Shown here: positions 43,001-50,039 of the stretch, one piece after another | Layout: the number at the start of each line of letters is the position of its first letter | Position numbering within the stretch: the stretch's first letter is position 1 | NCBI GenBank assembly: GCA_014378485.1 | Contig: JACMNO010000097.1 | Coordinates: forward strand, 1-64,000 | DNA: 64,000 nucleotides | Reading direction: 5' to 3' | DNA from: Bacteroidia bacterium | GTDB lineage: Bacteria > Bacteroidota > Bacteroidia > B-17B0 > Aurantibacillaceae | Translations under genes and position numbers: made by a program | Notes under the pieces: model-generated | Told to the model about the DNA's origin: nothing | Seen by the model: the letters and a program-made list of their open reading frames with translations, nothing else | Databases searched by the model: none

Positions 43001-44737
43001 CTTGGTTCAACTACCGGGGTTTGGTCAACTTCAGGCTCGGGTTTATTTACCCCGTCAACCAATTCATTAAATACAACTTATCAATTAAGTCCTGCTGATT
43101 TATCACAAGGCACCGTTACTATAAAATTAACATCAACTAATAATGGTAATTGTAATTCTGAATTCGATAGCTTAATAGTAACTGTAAATCCTAAACCTAT
43201 TGTTGATGCGGGTATAAATGATACTATTTGTTTTAGTAACGTGTTTTATCCTCTTAATGGCTCAGTGAGTGGAGGTGCCAGTGCAGGCATTTGGTCCACA
43301 ATGGGTAACGGTAATTTTGGTAACCCTGGTAATTTAACAACCATATATACTCTAGGACAGGCTGATACATTAGCAGGCCAGGTAAAATTAGTTTTAACCT
43401 CTAACGGAGGTAATTGTTTACCTGAAACTGACACCATATTAATTGTCATTGCAAAAGCACCATTGGTAAACTCCGGTATTAATCAGTTAGTATGTGATAA
43501 TCAATTAGTACAGCTAAATGGTACTGTAAGCAGCAGCTTGACTTCAACTGGTGCCTGGACAACTCTTGGAACTGGTAATTTTACACCGGATGATTCATTA
43601 TTAACAGCATTTTACCAGCCTTCTGCTTTAGATCTTTCAAATGGATTTGTAACCATTATATTAAGTTCAACAAACAACAAGGGCTGCGCAGCGGTAAAAG
43701 ACACTATTGATATTAGTTTTAAATTATCGCCAAATTCAAACTTTAACACGAATAATGTGTGTGCAAATAATTTAGCCACGTTCATCGATAATTCATCGAC
43801 ATCATCCGGAAGTATCAGCGGTTGGTATTGGGATTTTGGAGATGCGCAAACGAATAACACAAACAGTCCGACGCACTTGTATTCAAACGCAGGAACTTAT
43901 ACAGTTACTCATGTTGCATACGGCAGTAACGGATGTAATGATACGATTCGTAAACCAATTGAAATATATTTCTTACCGCAGGCAATGTTCTATCAAAACA
44001 CACCATGTGTTGGTAATATTACTCAATTTAACGATTCAACAAAATCATTATCAGGCTCCATTACAAACTGGTTATGGAATTTTGGAGACAACCAAACATC
44101 TTCGTATCAAAATCCGCAACATGCTTTTACAGGCGTAACTAATTACACTGTATCATTAACTGTAACTTCTGAATACGGTTGTAAAGACTCTATACAGAAA
44201 AATGTAACCGTAATTGCGGGTCCTAACGCTGATTTTAGTATTAACCCTAACCCTGTTCAAGCCCTAGAAAACTCCACTTTCACGGATCTTTCAAGCGGCC
44301 CTGGTTCTCTGGTAAATTGGTATTGGTCATTTGGCGATTCAGCAGTAGCTAACACTCAAAATCCAACGCATATATACGATAGTCAAGGTACAATGTCTGT
44401 TTTATTAGTTGTAAAAGACATTAACGGCTGTCTTGATTCTGCCAGAAAAGATATTACTGTTATTTTATTACCTGATGTTCCTACTGCATTCACACCTAAT
44501 GGTGATGGTCAAAATGATTTATTCTTTGTCAGGGGTGGTCCATTTAAAACAATCAATGTGAGAGTTTATAACAACTGGGGGCAACTCATTTTTCAAACAA
44601 ACGATCAGCTTGAAGGATGGAATGGTACGTTTAATGGTACGGAACAACCTCTTGGTGTATTTGTTTGGGTTGTAGAAGTGGAAATGTTTAATGGCGAAAC
44701 AATTAAGAAAACCGGTGACGTTACTCTATTAAGATAA
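37037..44737 (+). CDS. Giant T9SS-secreted repeat adhesin, copy 2
   Basis: A 2,566-residue paralogue of the adhesin at 28635. Signal peptide (1-22), the same N-terminal IgGFc-binding-like region (about 24-450, starting DTVFWFAAPW), 20 units of 89 residues (451-2231), three PKD-like modules (about 2232-2480; WYWDFGD, WLWNFGD, WYWSFGD) and a type B sorting domain (VPTAFTPNGDGQNDLFF ... YNNWGQLIF ... GWNGTFNG ... GDVTLLR). The start at 37037 lies 20 bp inside the preceding PorP/SprF gene, a coupled start. Its own PorP/SprF gene follows after 1 bp. The units resemble copy 1, but each array is homogenised internally rather than with the other. Confidence 0.92.
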   Translation: MRKALNKLLLVLLVLSSKPVLSQIDTVFWFAAPWVTVGHAGNTPVVMRLSSFNNATTVRVRQPASTFDTTFVIPANSLVSESLSHLINQIENTPANTVLNRGIKITSNFPITVVYEIVSSGNNPETYSMKGQNGMGLEFVCPFQTKGINWTFTPTAKSQIDIVATQNGTVVWITPRCNVVGHAAGVTYSVGLNVGQSYNIENVTNVANVAGQNLSGTVVVSNKPISISVTDDSVRGVSGCMDIMGDQIVPVEVVGTEYIINKGGLSAGEFEGAYIVATENFTQITINDGAITNVILNKGDTYYYGIGQVLTYITGDKPFYVIHASGFGCELGEAIIPPLNCAGSDQVSFTRTNTQTFILNILCKTGSTGNFTLNGNTTLVPASAFTVVPGTGGVWSGAQISFTTGQIPVGITNLLKNTNLTDNLFSMGVINGGATTGCLYHYMSSFLRKVYTNAGIDKNICSPSTNTISINGSVTGGATTGIWTTTNGTGTFGNATSLNTTYTLSANDLNQSQIKFILTSTGNCTPKKDTMLLNIFKSPVVDAGNSLTLCKNNVGSIPLNGSLQFAAGANWTSSGTGSFGSTGALSTTYLPSISDLSGSSLIIKLTSTGSLNGCPNKYDSLVINLTTPPTVSVSPDVSACANNPTVAIIGTVSGASATGIWSGGLGTYNASNTALTATYVPTPSEISVGSVKIILSSTSNGNCKAVKDSLIITFTNAPGVNAGSDFSICKNNPSTALSGVVGGPTTTGIWSGGTGTFTPNNSTLNSIYSPSASELAAGSLTLTLSSTSNGNCNQVTDNVVISITNAPVVNAGLNLSVCKNKINSILSGVVSGPTTTGIWSGGSGSFNPGTSALNATYTPSAAELSAGFADLYLSSTNNGNCNIVKDTVRIIFTNIPVVNAGSDLFICSNNINSALSGLVSGPTTTGVWSGGSGTYNPGNTSLTSTYTPSAAEVSAGIATLTLTSTNNGNCNQVTDIVQINLTPAPVVNAGLDISVCKNNPVASLSGAVSGPTSTGLWAGGTGTYNPSSSNLNSLYTPSAAEISAGSVTLTLGSTSNGNCNQVSDKVIITITNAPFVNAGLNLSVCKNNTASLLSGVVSGPTTTGIWSGGSGSYNPSTSVLNATYTPSAAELTAGFADLYLSSTNNGNCNLVKDTVRITFTNAPAVNAGADLFTCANNINTALTGVVSGPTTTGSWSGGLGTYNPGSSALSSTYTPSASEVSAGIVTLTLTSTNNGNCNQVKDIVQINLTPAPLVNAGLDLSVCKNNPVASLSGAVSGPTSTGLWAGGTGTYNPSSSNLNSLYTPSAAEISAGSVTLTLGSTSNGNCNQVTDKVIITITNAPVVNAGLNLSACKNNTASLLSGFVSGPTITGIWSGGSGSYNPSTSVLNATYTPSGAELTAGFADLYLSSTNNGNCNLVKDTVRITFTNAPVVNAGADLFTCANNINTTLSGLVSGPTTTGSWLGGTGTFNPGNSALTSTYTPSAAEVSTGIVTLTLTSTNNGNCNQVTDVVQINLTSAPSVNAGINLTVCENNATTSLSGLVSGPTSTGIWAGGTGTYSPGSSVLNTLYTPSTSEIAAGSVTLTLGSTNNGNCSQVIDTVIILISSPPIANAGMNLSPCANNAVSLLSGLVTGPTSTGIWSGGAGSFNPNTSVLNATYTPSSSELTAGFVDLYLTSTNNAGCNQDIDTVRITFTAAPLVLAGSDINTCANNINTVLSGTVSGATTTGIWSGGSGTFNPGNAALTTTYTPSAAEVSAGFVFLTLTSTNNGTCNDESDIVQINLTTAPSVDAGIDLSSCANNPTTILSGFVSGATTTGLWSGGSGTYNPGSTTLNSIYTPDPSEVAAGSVTLLLTSTNNGNCIQVVDSVVINFSNAPVVNAGLNLFSCKNNAASALSGLVNGSTTTGIWSGGSGTYNPNSSVLNATYTPSSAEMTAGSVGLYLTSTNNGNCNQVIDSVVISLTSAPVVNVGSDISVCANNPTIAVSGSVTLGSTTGVWSTSGSGLFTPSTNSLNTTYQLSPADLSQGTVTIKLTSTNNGNCNSEFDSLIVTVNPKPIVDAGINDTICFSNVFYPLNGSVSGGASAGIWSTMGNGNFGNPGNLTTIYTLGQADTLAGQVKLVLTSNGGNCLPETDTILIVIAKAPLVNSGINQLVCDNQLVQLNGTVSSSLTSTGAWTTLGTGNFTPDDSLLTAFYQPSALDLSNGFVTIILSSTNNKGCAAVKDTIDISFKLSPNSNFNTNNVCANNLATFIDNSSTSSGSISGWYWDFGDAQTNNTNSPTHLYSNAGTYTVTHVAYGSNGCNDTIRKPIEIYFLPQAMFYQNTPCVGNITQFNDSTKSLSGSITNWLWNFGDNQTSSYQNPQHAFTGVTNYTVSLTVTSEYGCKDSIQKNVTVIAGPNADFSINPNPVQALENSTFTDLSSGPGSLVNWYWSFGDSAVANTQNPTHIYDSQGTMSVLLVVKDINGCLDSARKDITVILLPDVPTAFTPNGDGQNDLFFVRGGPFKTINVRVYNNWGQLIFQTNDQLEGWNGTFNGTEQPLGVFVWVVEVEMFNGETIKKTGDVTLLR
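38387..43729 (+). repeat. Tandem 267-bp repeat array, 20 units, adhesin copy 2
   Basis: The array spans 5,343 bp, 20 units of 267 bp. Units 4-18 fall into five three-unit blocks: a CKNNPVAS-like type with LYTPSAAEISAGSVTLTLGS, a CKNNTASLL type with GFADLYLSSTNN, and a C[AS]NNIN type with DIVQINL. Units 7-9 and 10-12 are nearly identical in DNA: 40049-40176 (128 bp) recurs without a mismatch exactly 801 bp later. Confidence 0.92.
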
Positions 44738-44738
44738 A

Positions 44739-45734
44739 ATGAAAAAGATACTATTAATTCCATATTGCATTTTGCTTTTATTGAGTTCAACTCTTAAGGC
44801 ACAGGACTTTCATTTATCTATGTATGATGCCGGCCCGTTATTTTTAAATCCGGCATTAACTGGAGTTGTGGATGCTAATTTTAGAGTTCATGCACAGTAC
44901 AGAAATCAATGGCGATCAGTTGCTTTTAAACCCTACAATACAGCATTAATAAGTATAGATGCTCCAAAAGGCAAATGGGGATTTGGAGGACAGATTACAA
45001 ATATGAGAGCCGGTGTAGGTAACTATAATGTACTGCAAGGTTTATTTTCCGTATCATATGCGGTGCCTTTAGATAAAAACAAATTCAATAATATTTCTTT
45101 CGGTATTCAGGCAGGTGCTACTCAAAAACGAATGGAGGCGGGCTTGTACACATACGATAATCAATACGTAACTAACAATGGTGGCTATTTTGATCAATCT
45201 CAGGCATCAGGCGAATCATTTAACAGACAATCATTTGTGACAGAACAGGTGAATGCAGGTTTTATGTATTTTAATTCGAAGCAACAATCAAGAGTAAATC
45301 CCTTTTTTGGTTACTCTGTATTTAATTTAACGAATCAAACAGAAACCTATTATCAAAGTAATAATAAATTACCTATTCGGCATTATGTTCATGCAGGGCT
45401 GAGAATAAATGTAACTGAGTTATTTTATGTATTACCCAAGGTGTTAATTATGCTCCAAAAAAATGCGACAGAACAATTGTATTCAGTTGATGCAGGATAC
45501 TTCTTTAAAGAACAAGAGTTTTATTTGTTAGCTGGTGTCAATTATAGAAATAAAGATGCTGCAGTGATTTATGTAGGCGCCCGTAAAAATAATTATATCG
45601 CTAAAATTGCTTATGATGCAAATACATCGTCTTTAAAAGATGTTTCGAAATACAGAGGAGCATTTGAAATTTCATTTACATATATGGGCAAAAAATCTAA
45701 ATCCAAAGACATTCGTCATTGCCCGAGGTTATAA
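44739..45734 (+). CDS. PorP/SprF family T9SS outer membrane protein, copy 2
   Basis: A 331-residue outer-membrane barrel. The signal peptide ends LKAQDFH, followed by the PorP/SprF opening LSMYDAGPLFLNPALTGV and FRVHAQYRNQWRSV. It is clearly a family member but well diverged from copy 1 at 36070, more so than the two adhesins are from each other. This suggests an old duplication or a partner adapted to its own adhesin. It starts 1 bp after the stop of adhesin 2. The next gene follows 5 bp later. Confidence 0.92.
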   Translation: MKKILLIPYCILLLLSSTLKAQDFHLSMYDAGPLFLNPALTGVVDANFRVHAQYRNQWRSVAFKPYNTALISIDAPKGKWGFGGQITNMRAGVGNYNVLQGLFSVSYAVPLDKNKFNNISFGIQAGATQKRMEAGLYTYDNQYVTNNGGYFDQSQASGESFNRQSFVTEQVNAGFMYFNSKQQSRVNPFFGYSVFNLTNQTETYYQSNNKLPIRHYVHAGLRINVTELFYVLPKVLIMLQKNATEQLYSVDAGYFFKEQEFYLLAGVNYRNKDAAVIYVGARKNNYIAKIAYDANTSSLKDVSKYRGAFEISFTYMGKKSKSKDIRHCPRL

Positions 45735-45739
45735 AATTT

Positions 45740-47809
45740 ATGAGAAAACTATTTTTAGCGCTAATCCTTCTTGTTACCGTTTCATCATTCGGCCAGTCTA
45801 AACGCCTTTGGTTGAAATTTGGCGACGATGCTTTTTCCAAAAAAAATTACCCAACTGCCATTGCTTACTATACAAAAGTACTTGACGATACCACCATCAT
45901 GAAAGAAATGATACTTCCATATGAAGTTCAGATTGTCAATTTAAAAACCAAAGAATTTAAACCGGATACCACTAAAAAGAATGCCTCAGTCACGAAGAAA
46001 GAAATTTCAAAATCAGATTACTTAAACCATCAACTGGCAAATTCTTATAGATTAAATTACGACTACCAAAATGCTCTGAAATATTACAAGATTGTCACAG
46101 AAAATGGATCTTACCCGGAGGACCAATATTATTATGGGATGGCCATGGTTAATCTGAAAAATTATGATCAGGCCACGCTTATTTTTGAAAAAATGCTTGC
46201 CACTTCAAAAAACGATTCACTAAAAAAGTTAATTCAAAAAAGTATCAGTTCTTGCTATTTTGCATTGGATACTAATAGTAATAAACGCCTGATCAATGTC
46301 AGAAAACTTGATACGATTGTGTTCAACGCAGGTACCTCTAATTTTGCACCGATGTATTGGAACAGTTCGAGCAAACTTTTATTTACGAGTGCACGAAAAG
46401 GCGGCGTGATATTGGATCCTGAAAAACAAGATTCAAGGTATTTATGCGATTTATATTATACTGAACTAAAAGATACCGGCTGGATGAAACCGGTAAATTT
46501 TGGTAGACCAGTGAATACGGGCTTACATGAAGGCTCCAGTGTTATTTCATCTGACGAAATTATGTTTTTCACAAGATGGAGTGATGCGAATAGAAATGAA
46601 GCTTTCATTTATATGGCTAAAATGAAAGATGGATTATTTTATGAATCCTACAAGCTTAGTGAAACGGTCAACAAAGTTGGATATAAAGCCATGCAGCCGT
46701 ATGTTTCTTTCGATGGAACAAAATTATTCTTCTCTTCCAACAGACCCGGCGGACAGGGAGGTTTTGATTTATACATGTGCAATATTGATGAAAATGGATT
46801 AACAGGTGAAGCAAAAAACTTAGGACCGGTTGTAAATACAACAAAGGATGAAGTCACTCCTTTTTATCATACGATCTCCAACACTTTATTTTTTAGTTCT
46901 AATGGACATGTTGGTATAGGTGGCCTGGATATATTTAAAAGTTCATTAAATACGGATGACTCTCTCTACATGGCTCCAAAAAACCTGGGAACTCCTATTA
47001 ACTCCAGTAAAGATGATGCTTACTTTATTTTAGACAGAATTCAAACAAAAGGATATTTTGCAAGCGACAGAGAAGATTGTCCAGGAGGTAATTGTTATGA
47101 TATTTATGAATTTGAAAACGAACCTATTACGTTTGATATCAGCGGTACAGTAACTGATTATGTTACATATGAACCAATAATAAGTGCACTAATTACAATT
47201 AAAGACGTTTCTCAGGAGGACGAGCCAATTTTTTTAATTACAGATGATAAAGGTTTTTATTCTACACCCTTGAAAGAAAATAAACAATTCTTTATTAAAG
47301 CTCAAAAGAAAGGTTATCAGGCTAGTGCGGCAAGTGCTACAACTAAAGGGTTAACAGAAACCACTCACTTAGTGCGGGATTTTATATTAGATGTCATCCC
47401 CGGCGAAGATATTGTTATTGAAGGTATTGAATACGATTTAAATAAAACAACACTGCGTCCTAAATCTAAGGAAATATTAGACAAAATATATGATTACCTC
47501 ATTTTGAATGACAACTTTAGTATTGAAATTAATGCTCATACAGATACCAGGGGCAGTGATAAGGCAAATCAAATACTTTCAAAAGGTCGTGCACAGTCAT
47601 GTGTTGATTATTTGATAACAAAAGGAATTACCAAGGAGCGTTTAATTTCAATAGGATATGGCGAAACCAAACCATTGATCAGCGACGCGAAAATTGCAGC
47701 TATGGTCCCTAAGAGCGAAGAGTTTGAAGCGGCTCATCAAAAGAACCGTAGAACTGCCTTCAGGGTAATGCAGGAAACTACGTTGATAAAAGAAGTGAAG
47801 AGTAAATAA
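45740..47809 (+). CDS. PorE-like OmpA-family protein (TPR, beta-propeller, CRD, OmpA_C)
   Basis: A 689-residue protein from ATG 45740, chosen because MRKLFLALILLVTVSSFGQ is a proper signal peptide; the frame also opens 21 bp earlier, inside the previous gene. Order: TPR-like repeats (about 20-150), PD40/WD40-like propeller blades (about 200-440; LLFTSARKGG, LFFSSNRPGGQGGFDLYMC), a carboxypeptidase-regulatory-like domain (about 460-545, SGTVTDYVTYEPI), and an OmpA_C peptidoglycan-binding domain (about 555-680, NAHTDTRGSDKANQILSKGRAQ). This is the architecture of PorE, which anchors the T9SS to peptidoglycan. PorE is a lipoprotein; here the signal lacks a lipobox. Last gene of the adhesin operon. 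Confidence 0.88.
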   Translation: MRKLFLALILLVTVSSFGQSKRLWLKFGDDAFSKKNYPTAIAYYTKVLDDTTIMKEMILPYEVQIVNLKTKEFKPDTTKKNASVTKKEISKSDYLNHQLANSYRLNYDYQNALKYYKIVTENGSYPEDQYYYGMAMVNLKNYDQATLIFEKMLATSKNDSLKKLIQKSISSCYFALDTNSNKRLINVRKLDTIVFNAGTSNFAPMYWNSSSKLLFTSARKGGVILDPEKQDSRYLCDLYYTELKDTGWMKPVNFGRPVNTGLHEGSSVISSDEIMFFTRWSDANRNEAFIYMAKMKDGLFYESYKLSETVNKVGYKAMQPYVSFDGTKLFFSSNRPGGQGGFDLYMCNIDENGLTGEAKNLGPVVNTTKDEVTPFYHTISNTLFFSSNGHVGIGGLDIFKSSLNTDDSLYMAPKNLGTPINSSKDDAYFILDRIQTKGYFASDREDCPGGNCYDIYEFENEPITFDISGTVTDYVTYEPIISALITIKDVSQEDEPIFLITDDKGFYSTPLKENKQFFIKAQKKGYQASAASATTKGLTETTHLVRDFILDVIPGEDIVIEGIEYDLNKTTLRPKSKEILDKIYDYLILNDNFSIEINAHTDTRGSDKANQILSKGRAQSCVDYLITKGITKERLISIGYGETKPLISDAKIAAMVPKSEEFEAAHQKNRRTAFRVMQETTLIKEVKSK

Positions 47810-47815
47810 TAAACT

Positions 47816-48751
47816 CTACCGTATCTCCCATTCTTTCCAATCCATTTCCTCACCGTTTAAAATACCGAGGTAACTCTGGTAACGTTCCTGAGAAATTTTT
47901 CCGGTTTCTACGGCTTTTAAAATGGCACAACCCGGTTCGTTAACATGCAGGCAGTTGTTGAATTTACATTCGTTCATTTTTACCATCATTTCCGGAAAAT
48001 AATGCGCTACCTCTTCTTTTTTCATTTCAACCAAACCCAATTCCTTGATACCCGGAGAATCAATGATATCGCCACCAAACGATAATGGAAATAATTCAGC
48101 AAACGTTGTTGTATGCATTCCTTTTAAATGAGCAGAAGAAATATCCCCAATCTTCAGATCGAGTCGTGTATCAATAGCATTCACCAGGGTAGACTTCCCT
48201 ACCCCACTGTGTCCAGAAATCAAAGTAATTTTATCTTTTAAAAGTGTTTTAACAAATTCAATATCTTTTTTATCAAACGATGAAACTGAATAGCACTCAT
48301 ATCCAATATCAGTGTATAGTTTCATCATCTCGTTCTGTAATTCAAGCATTTCTTCGTCAAGCACATCTTTTTTATTAAAGATGATCTTTGCCGGAATTTC
48401 ATAAGCTTCTGCTGTTACTAAAAAGCGATCAATAAAGCCTAAAGAAGTTCGGGGAGCAACCAAAGTGGCTACCAAAATCGCCTGATCCAAATTACTGGCA
48501 ATGATATGCGCTTGCTTGGAAAGATTAATGGATTTACGAATGATATAATTTCTTCGTTGATGAATATTGGTGATTTGGTTACTGCCATCCTTATCTCTTT
48601 CAAGATCTACGATATCACCAACAGCTACAGGGTTTGTTGTTTTACGGTCATCAAGGCGAATTTTGCCTTTTAAACGGCATTCGATCACCTCGCCGCCCTC
48701 AATGCGCACAGCGTACCAGCTCCCGGTAGATTTCACAACTAATCCTGTCAT
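47816..48751 (-). CDS. rsgA: Ribosome small-subunit-dependent GTPase RsgA
   Basis: A 311-residue circularly permuted GTPase that helps the late maturation of the 30S subunit. N-terminal OB fold (about 1-70), then G4 NKKD (126-129) before G1 GHSGVGKST (180-188) and G3 DSPG (231-234), the permuted order. The C-terminal zinc knuckle has C262, C267, H269 and C275. It converges with the PorE-like gene (6 bp between stops) and diverges from gldA across the structured repeat element. Confidence 0.97.
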   Translation of the reverse strand: MTGLVVKSTGSWYAVRIEGGEVIECRLKGKIRLDDRKTTNPVAVGDIVDLERDKDGSNQITNIHQRRNYIIRKSINLSKQAHIIASNLDQAILVATLVAPRTSLGFIDRFLVTAEAYEIPAKIIFNKKDVLDEEMLELQNEMMKLYTDIGYECYSVSSFDKKDIEFVKTLLKDKITLISGHSGVGKSTLVNAIDTRLDLKIGDISSAHLKGMHTTTFAELFPLSFGGDIIDSPGIKELGLVEMKKEEVAHYFPEMMVKMNECKFNNCLHVNEPGCAILKAVETGKISQERYQSYLGILNGEEMDWKEWEIR

Positions 48752-48795
48752 TGCGTAAAGATAATAAATATTTAGCGTTGTATATTAATGTTTTG

Positions 48796-49034
48796 GGCGT
48801 GTCCCTGCGGGCCGGGCTGCCCACTGCAATCTTTTACTCCTCACGCTTTGGCGTGATCAGTAAAAGGATTTCCGCTCGCATCCCTCACGCGGGTTTAATT
48901 TTAATGTGGAAATTAAACTTCGACTTGATCGCAAGCCTGCGTGAGGGATGCAAGCGAAAAGACCACAGCGCGAGACACGAGTGCGAGGACTTGCAGCGAC
49001 AGCCCGACGGCGCTTGTTCTTGCGCCGACACGCC
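48796..49034. repeat. GC-rich, multi-hairpin intergenic element (about 239 bp)
   Basis: Most of the 366-bp gap between rsgA and gldA is a folded unit. Outer ends: GGCGTGTC (48796-48803) with GACACGCC (49027-49034). Next CGGGCTG (48813-48819) with CAGCCCG (49000-49006), and CTGCAA (48824-48829) with TTGCAG (48991-48996). Inside are two arms. One is CTTTTACT-cc-TCACGC loop GCGTGA-tc-AGTAAAAG (48831-48866). The other is GCATCCCTCACGC (48878-48890) with GCGTGAGGGATGC (48939-48951), capped by GTTTAATT/AATTAAAC (48893-48918). The pairings are all nested, giving a branched fold. GC content is far above the flanks. A 109-codon frame across it (TTG start) is not a gene. Confidence 0.85.
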
Positions 49035-49091
49035 TAATAATAAAGCTAAACCGCACTACTTTGCTAAAGGTAAAATGTGATAAAAAATAAG

Positions 49092-49099
49092 TATTTTTG
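49092..49099 (+). promoter_or_regulatory. Candidate -7 box for gldA (TAttTTTG)
   Basis: A perfect TAnnTTTG match 18 bp before the gldA start. A TTTG at 49060-49063 is 28 bp away, too far for a normal -33 element, so the upstream element is unclear. Confidence 0.4.
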
Positions 49100-49117
49100 A
49101 AATAACAAATTACCACT

Positions 49118-50023
49118 ATGTCCATTAAAGTAAATAATATCACCAAACTATACGGCACTCAAAAAGCGCTGAATAATATTTCTTTTGAGATTGGCACAAA
49201 TGAAATTGTTGGTTTCCTTGGTCCTAATGGAGCAGGAAAAAGTACCATGATGAAAATTTTGACCTGTTACATTCCACCATCAGAGGGCTCTGCCACTGTT
49301 TGTGGCTATAATACCAACGACCAGAGTATTGAAGTGAGAAAACAAATCGGTTACCTGCCGGAACATAATCCTTTGTACTTGGACATGTACGTGAAAGAAT
49401 TTTTAGAATTTATTGGGGGTTTGTATCATATAAAAAATAAAAAGGAACGTGTTAAAGAAATGATAGAGGCAACCGGCTTACAGGTTGAACAAAATAAAAA
49501 GATCGGAGCTTTATCAAAAGGATACCGTCAGCGCGTTGGTTTGGCGCAGGCCATGATTCATGATCCAAAAGTATTGATCATGGATGAGCCTACAACAGGC
49601 TTAGATCCTAATCAACTGGAAGAAATACGCGGCCTTATTAAAAAACTTGGAAAACAAAAAACGGTGATGCTAAGTACTCACATTATGCAGGAAGTAGAAG
49701 CGGTATGTGATAGGGTGATAATTATTAATAAAGGAGAAATTGTTGCAAACGATACCACTGAAACGTTACAAAAAAATACCACCAAACAAATTATAACGGT
49801 TGAATTTGATAGTGAAGTCTCTGTCAATTCTCTTAAATTAATTGCTGGTGTGGAGGATGCCATTTTAATTGAAGGAAAAACCTGGAAGATCACTTCAGAT
49901 GTAGAAAATGATGTTCGTAAAGAACTATTCAATTACGCTGTCAAAAATAATTTAAGTGTGATGACTATGAATAAGGAAGAGCAAAAACTGGAAGATGTGT
50001 TTAAAGCATTAACCAAAAAATAA
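49118..50023 (+). CDS. gldA: ABC transporter ATP-binding protein, GldA-like
   Basis: A 301-residue ATPase. Walker A GPNGAGKST (35-43), signature LSKGYRQR (132-139), Walker B VLIMDEP (152-158) and switch His188 (STHIM). The sequence YLPEHNPLYLDMYVKEFLEF and the C-terminal domain match the GldA pattern of gliding flavobacteria, where GldA works with GldF and GldG. Those partners are not next to it here, so the assignment is by sequence pattern; another ABC-2 exporter ATPase is possible. The YhcG-type nuclease gene follows after 16 bp on the same strand. Confidence 0.8.
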   Translation: MSIKVNNITKLYGTQKALNNISFEIGTNEIVGFLGPNGAGKSTMMKILTCYIPPSEGSATVCGYNTNDQSIEVRKQIGYLPEHNPLYLDMYVKEFLEFIGGLYHIKNKKERVKEMIEATGLQVEQNKKIGALSKGYRQRVGLAQAMIHDPKVLIMDEPTTGLDPNQLEEIRGLIKKLGKQKTVMLSTHIMQEVEAVCDRVIIINKGEIVANDTTETLQKNTTKQIITVEFDSEVSVNSLKLIAGVEDAILIEGKTWKITSDVENDVRKELFNYAVKNNLSVMTMNKEEQKLEDVFKALTKK

Positions 50024-50039
50024 GATTCAGTAGTAACAA

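Noticed and set aside
31247-43860. Many antisense open frames of 60-145 codons in the adhesin arrays
   Set aside because: They recur with the 267-bp repeat and are Pro/Val/Asp-rich mirrors of the coding strand; no starts, signals or domains.
48751-49080. Open frame of 109 codons (TTG start) across the rsgA-gldA gap
   Set aside because: It runs through the hairpin element, has Arg/Cys-rich unnatural composition, and starts on the rsgA start codon.
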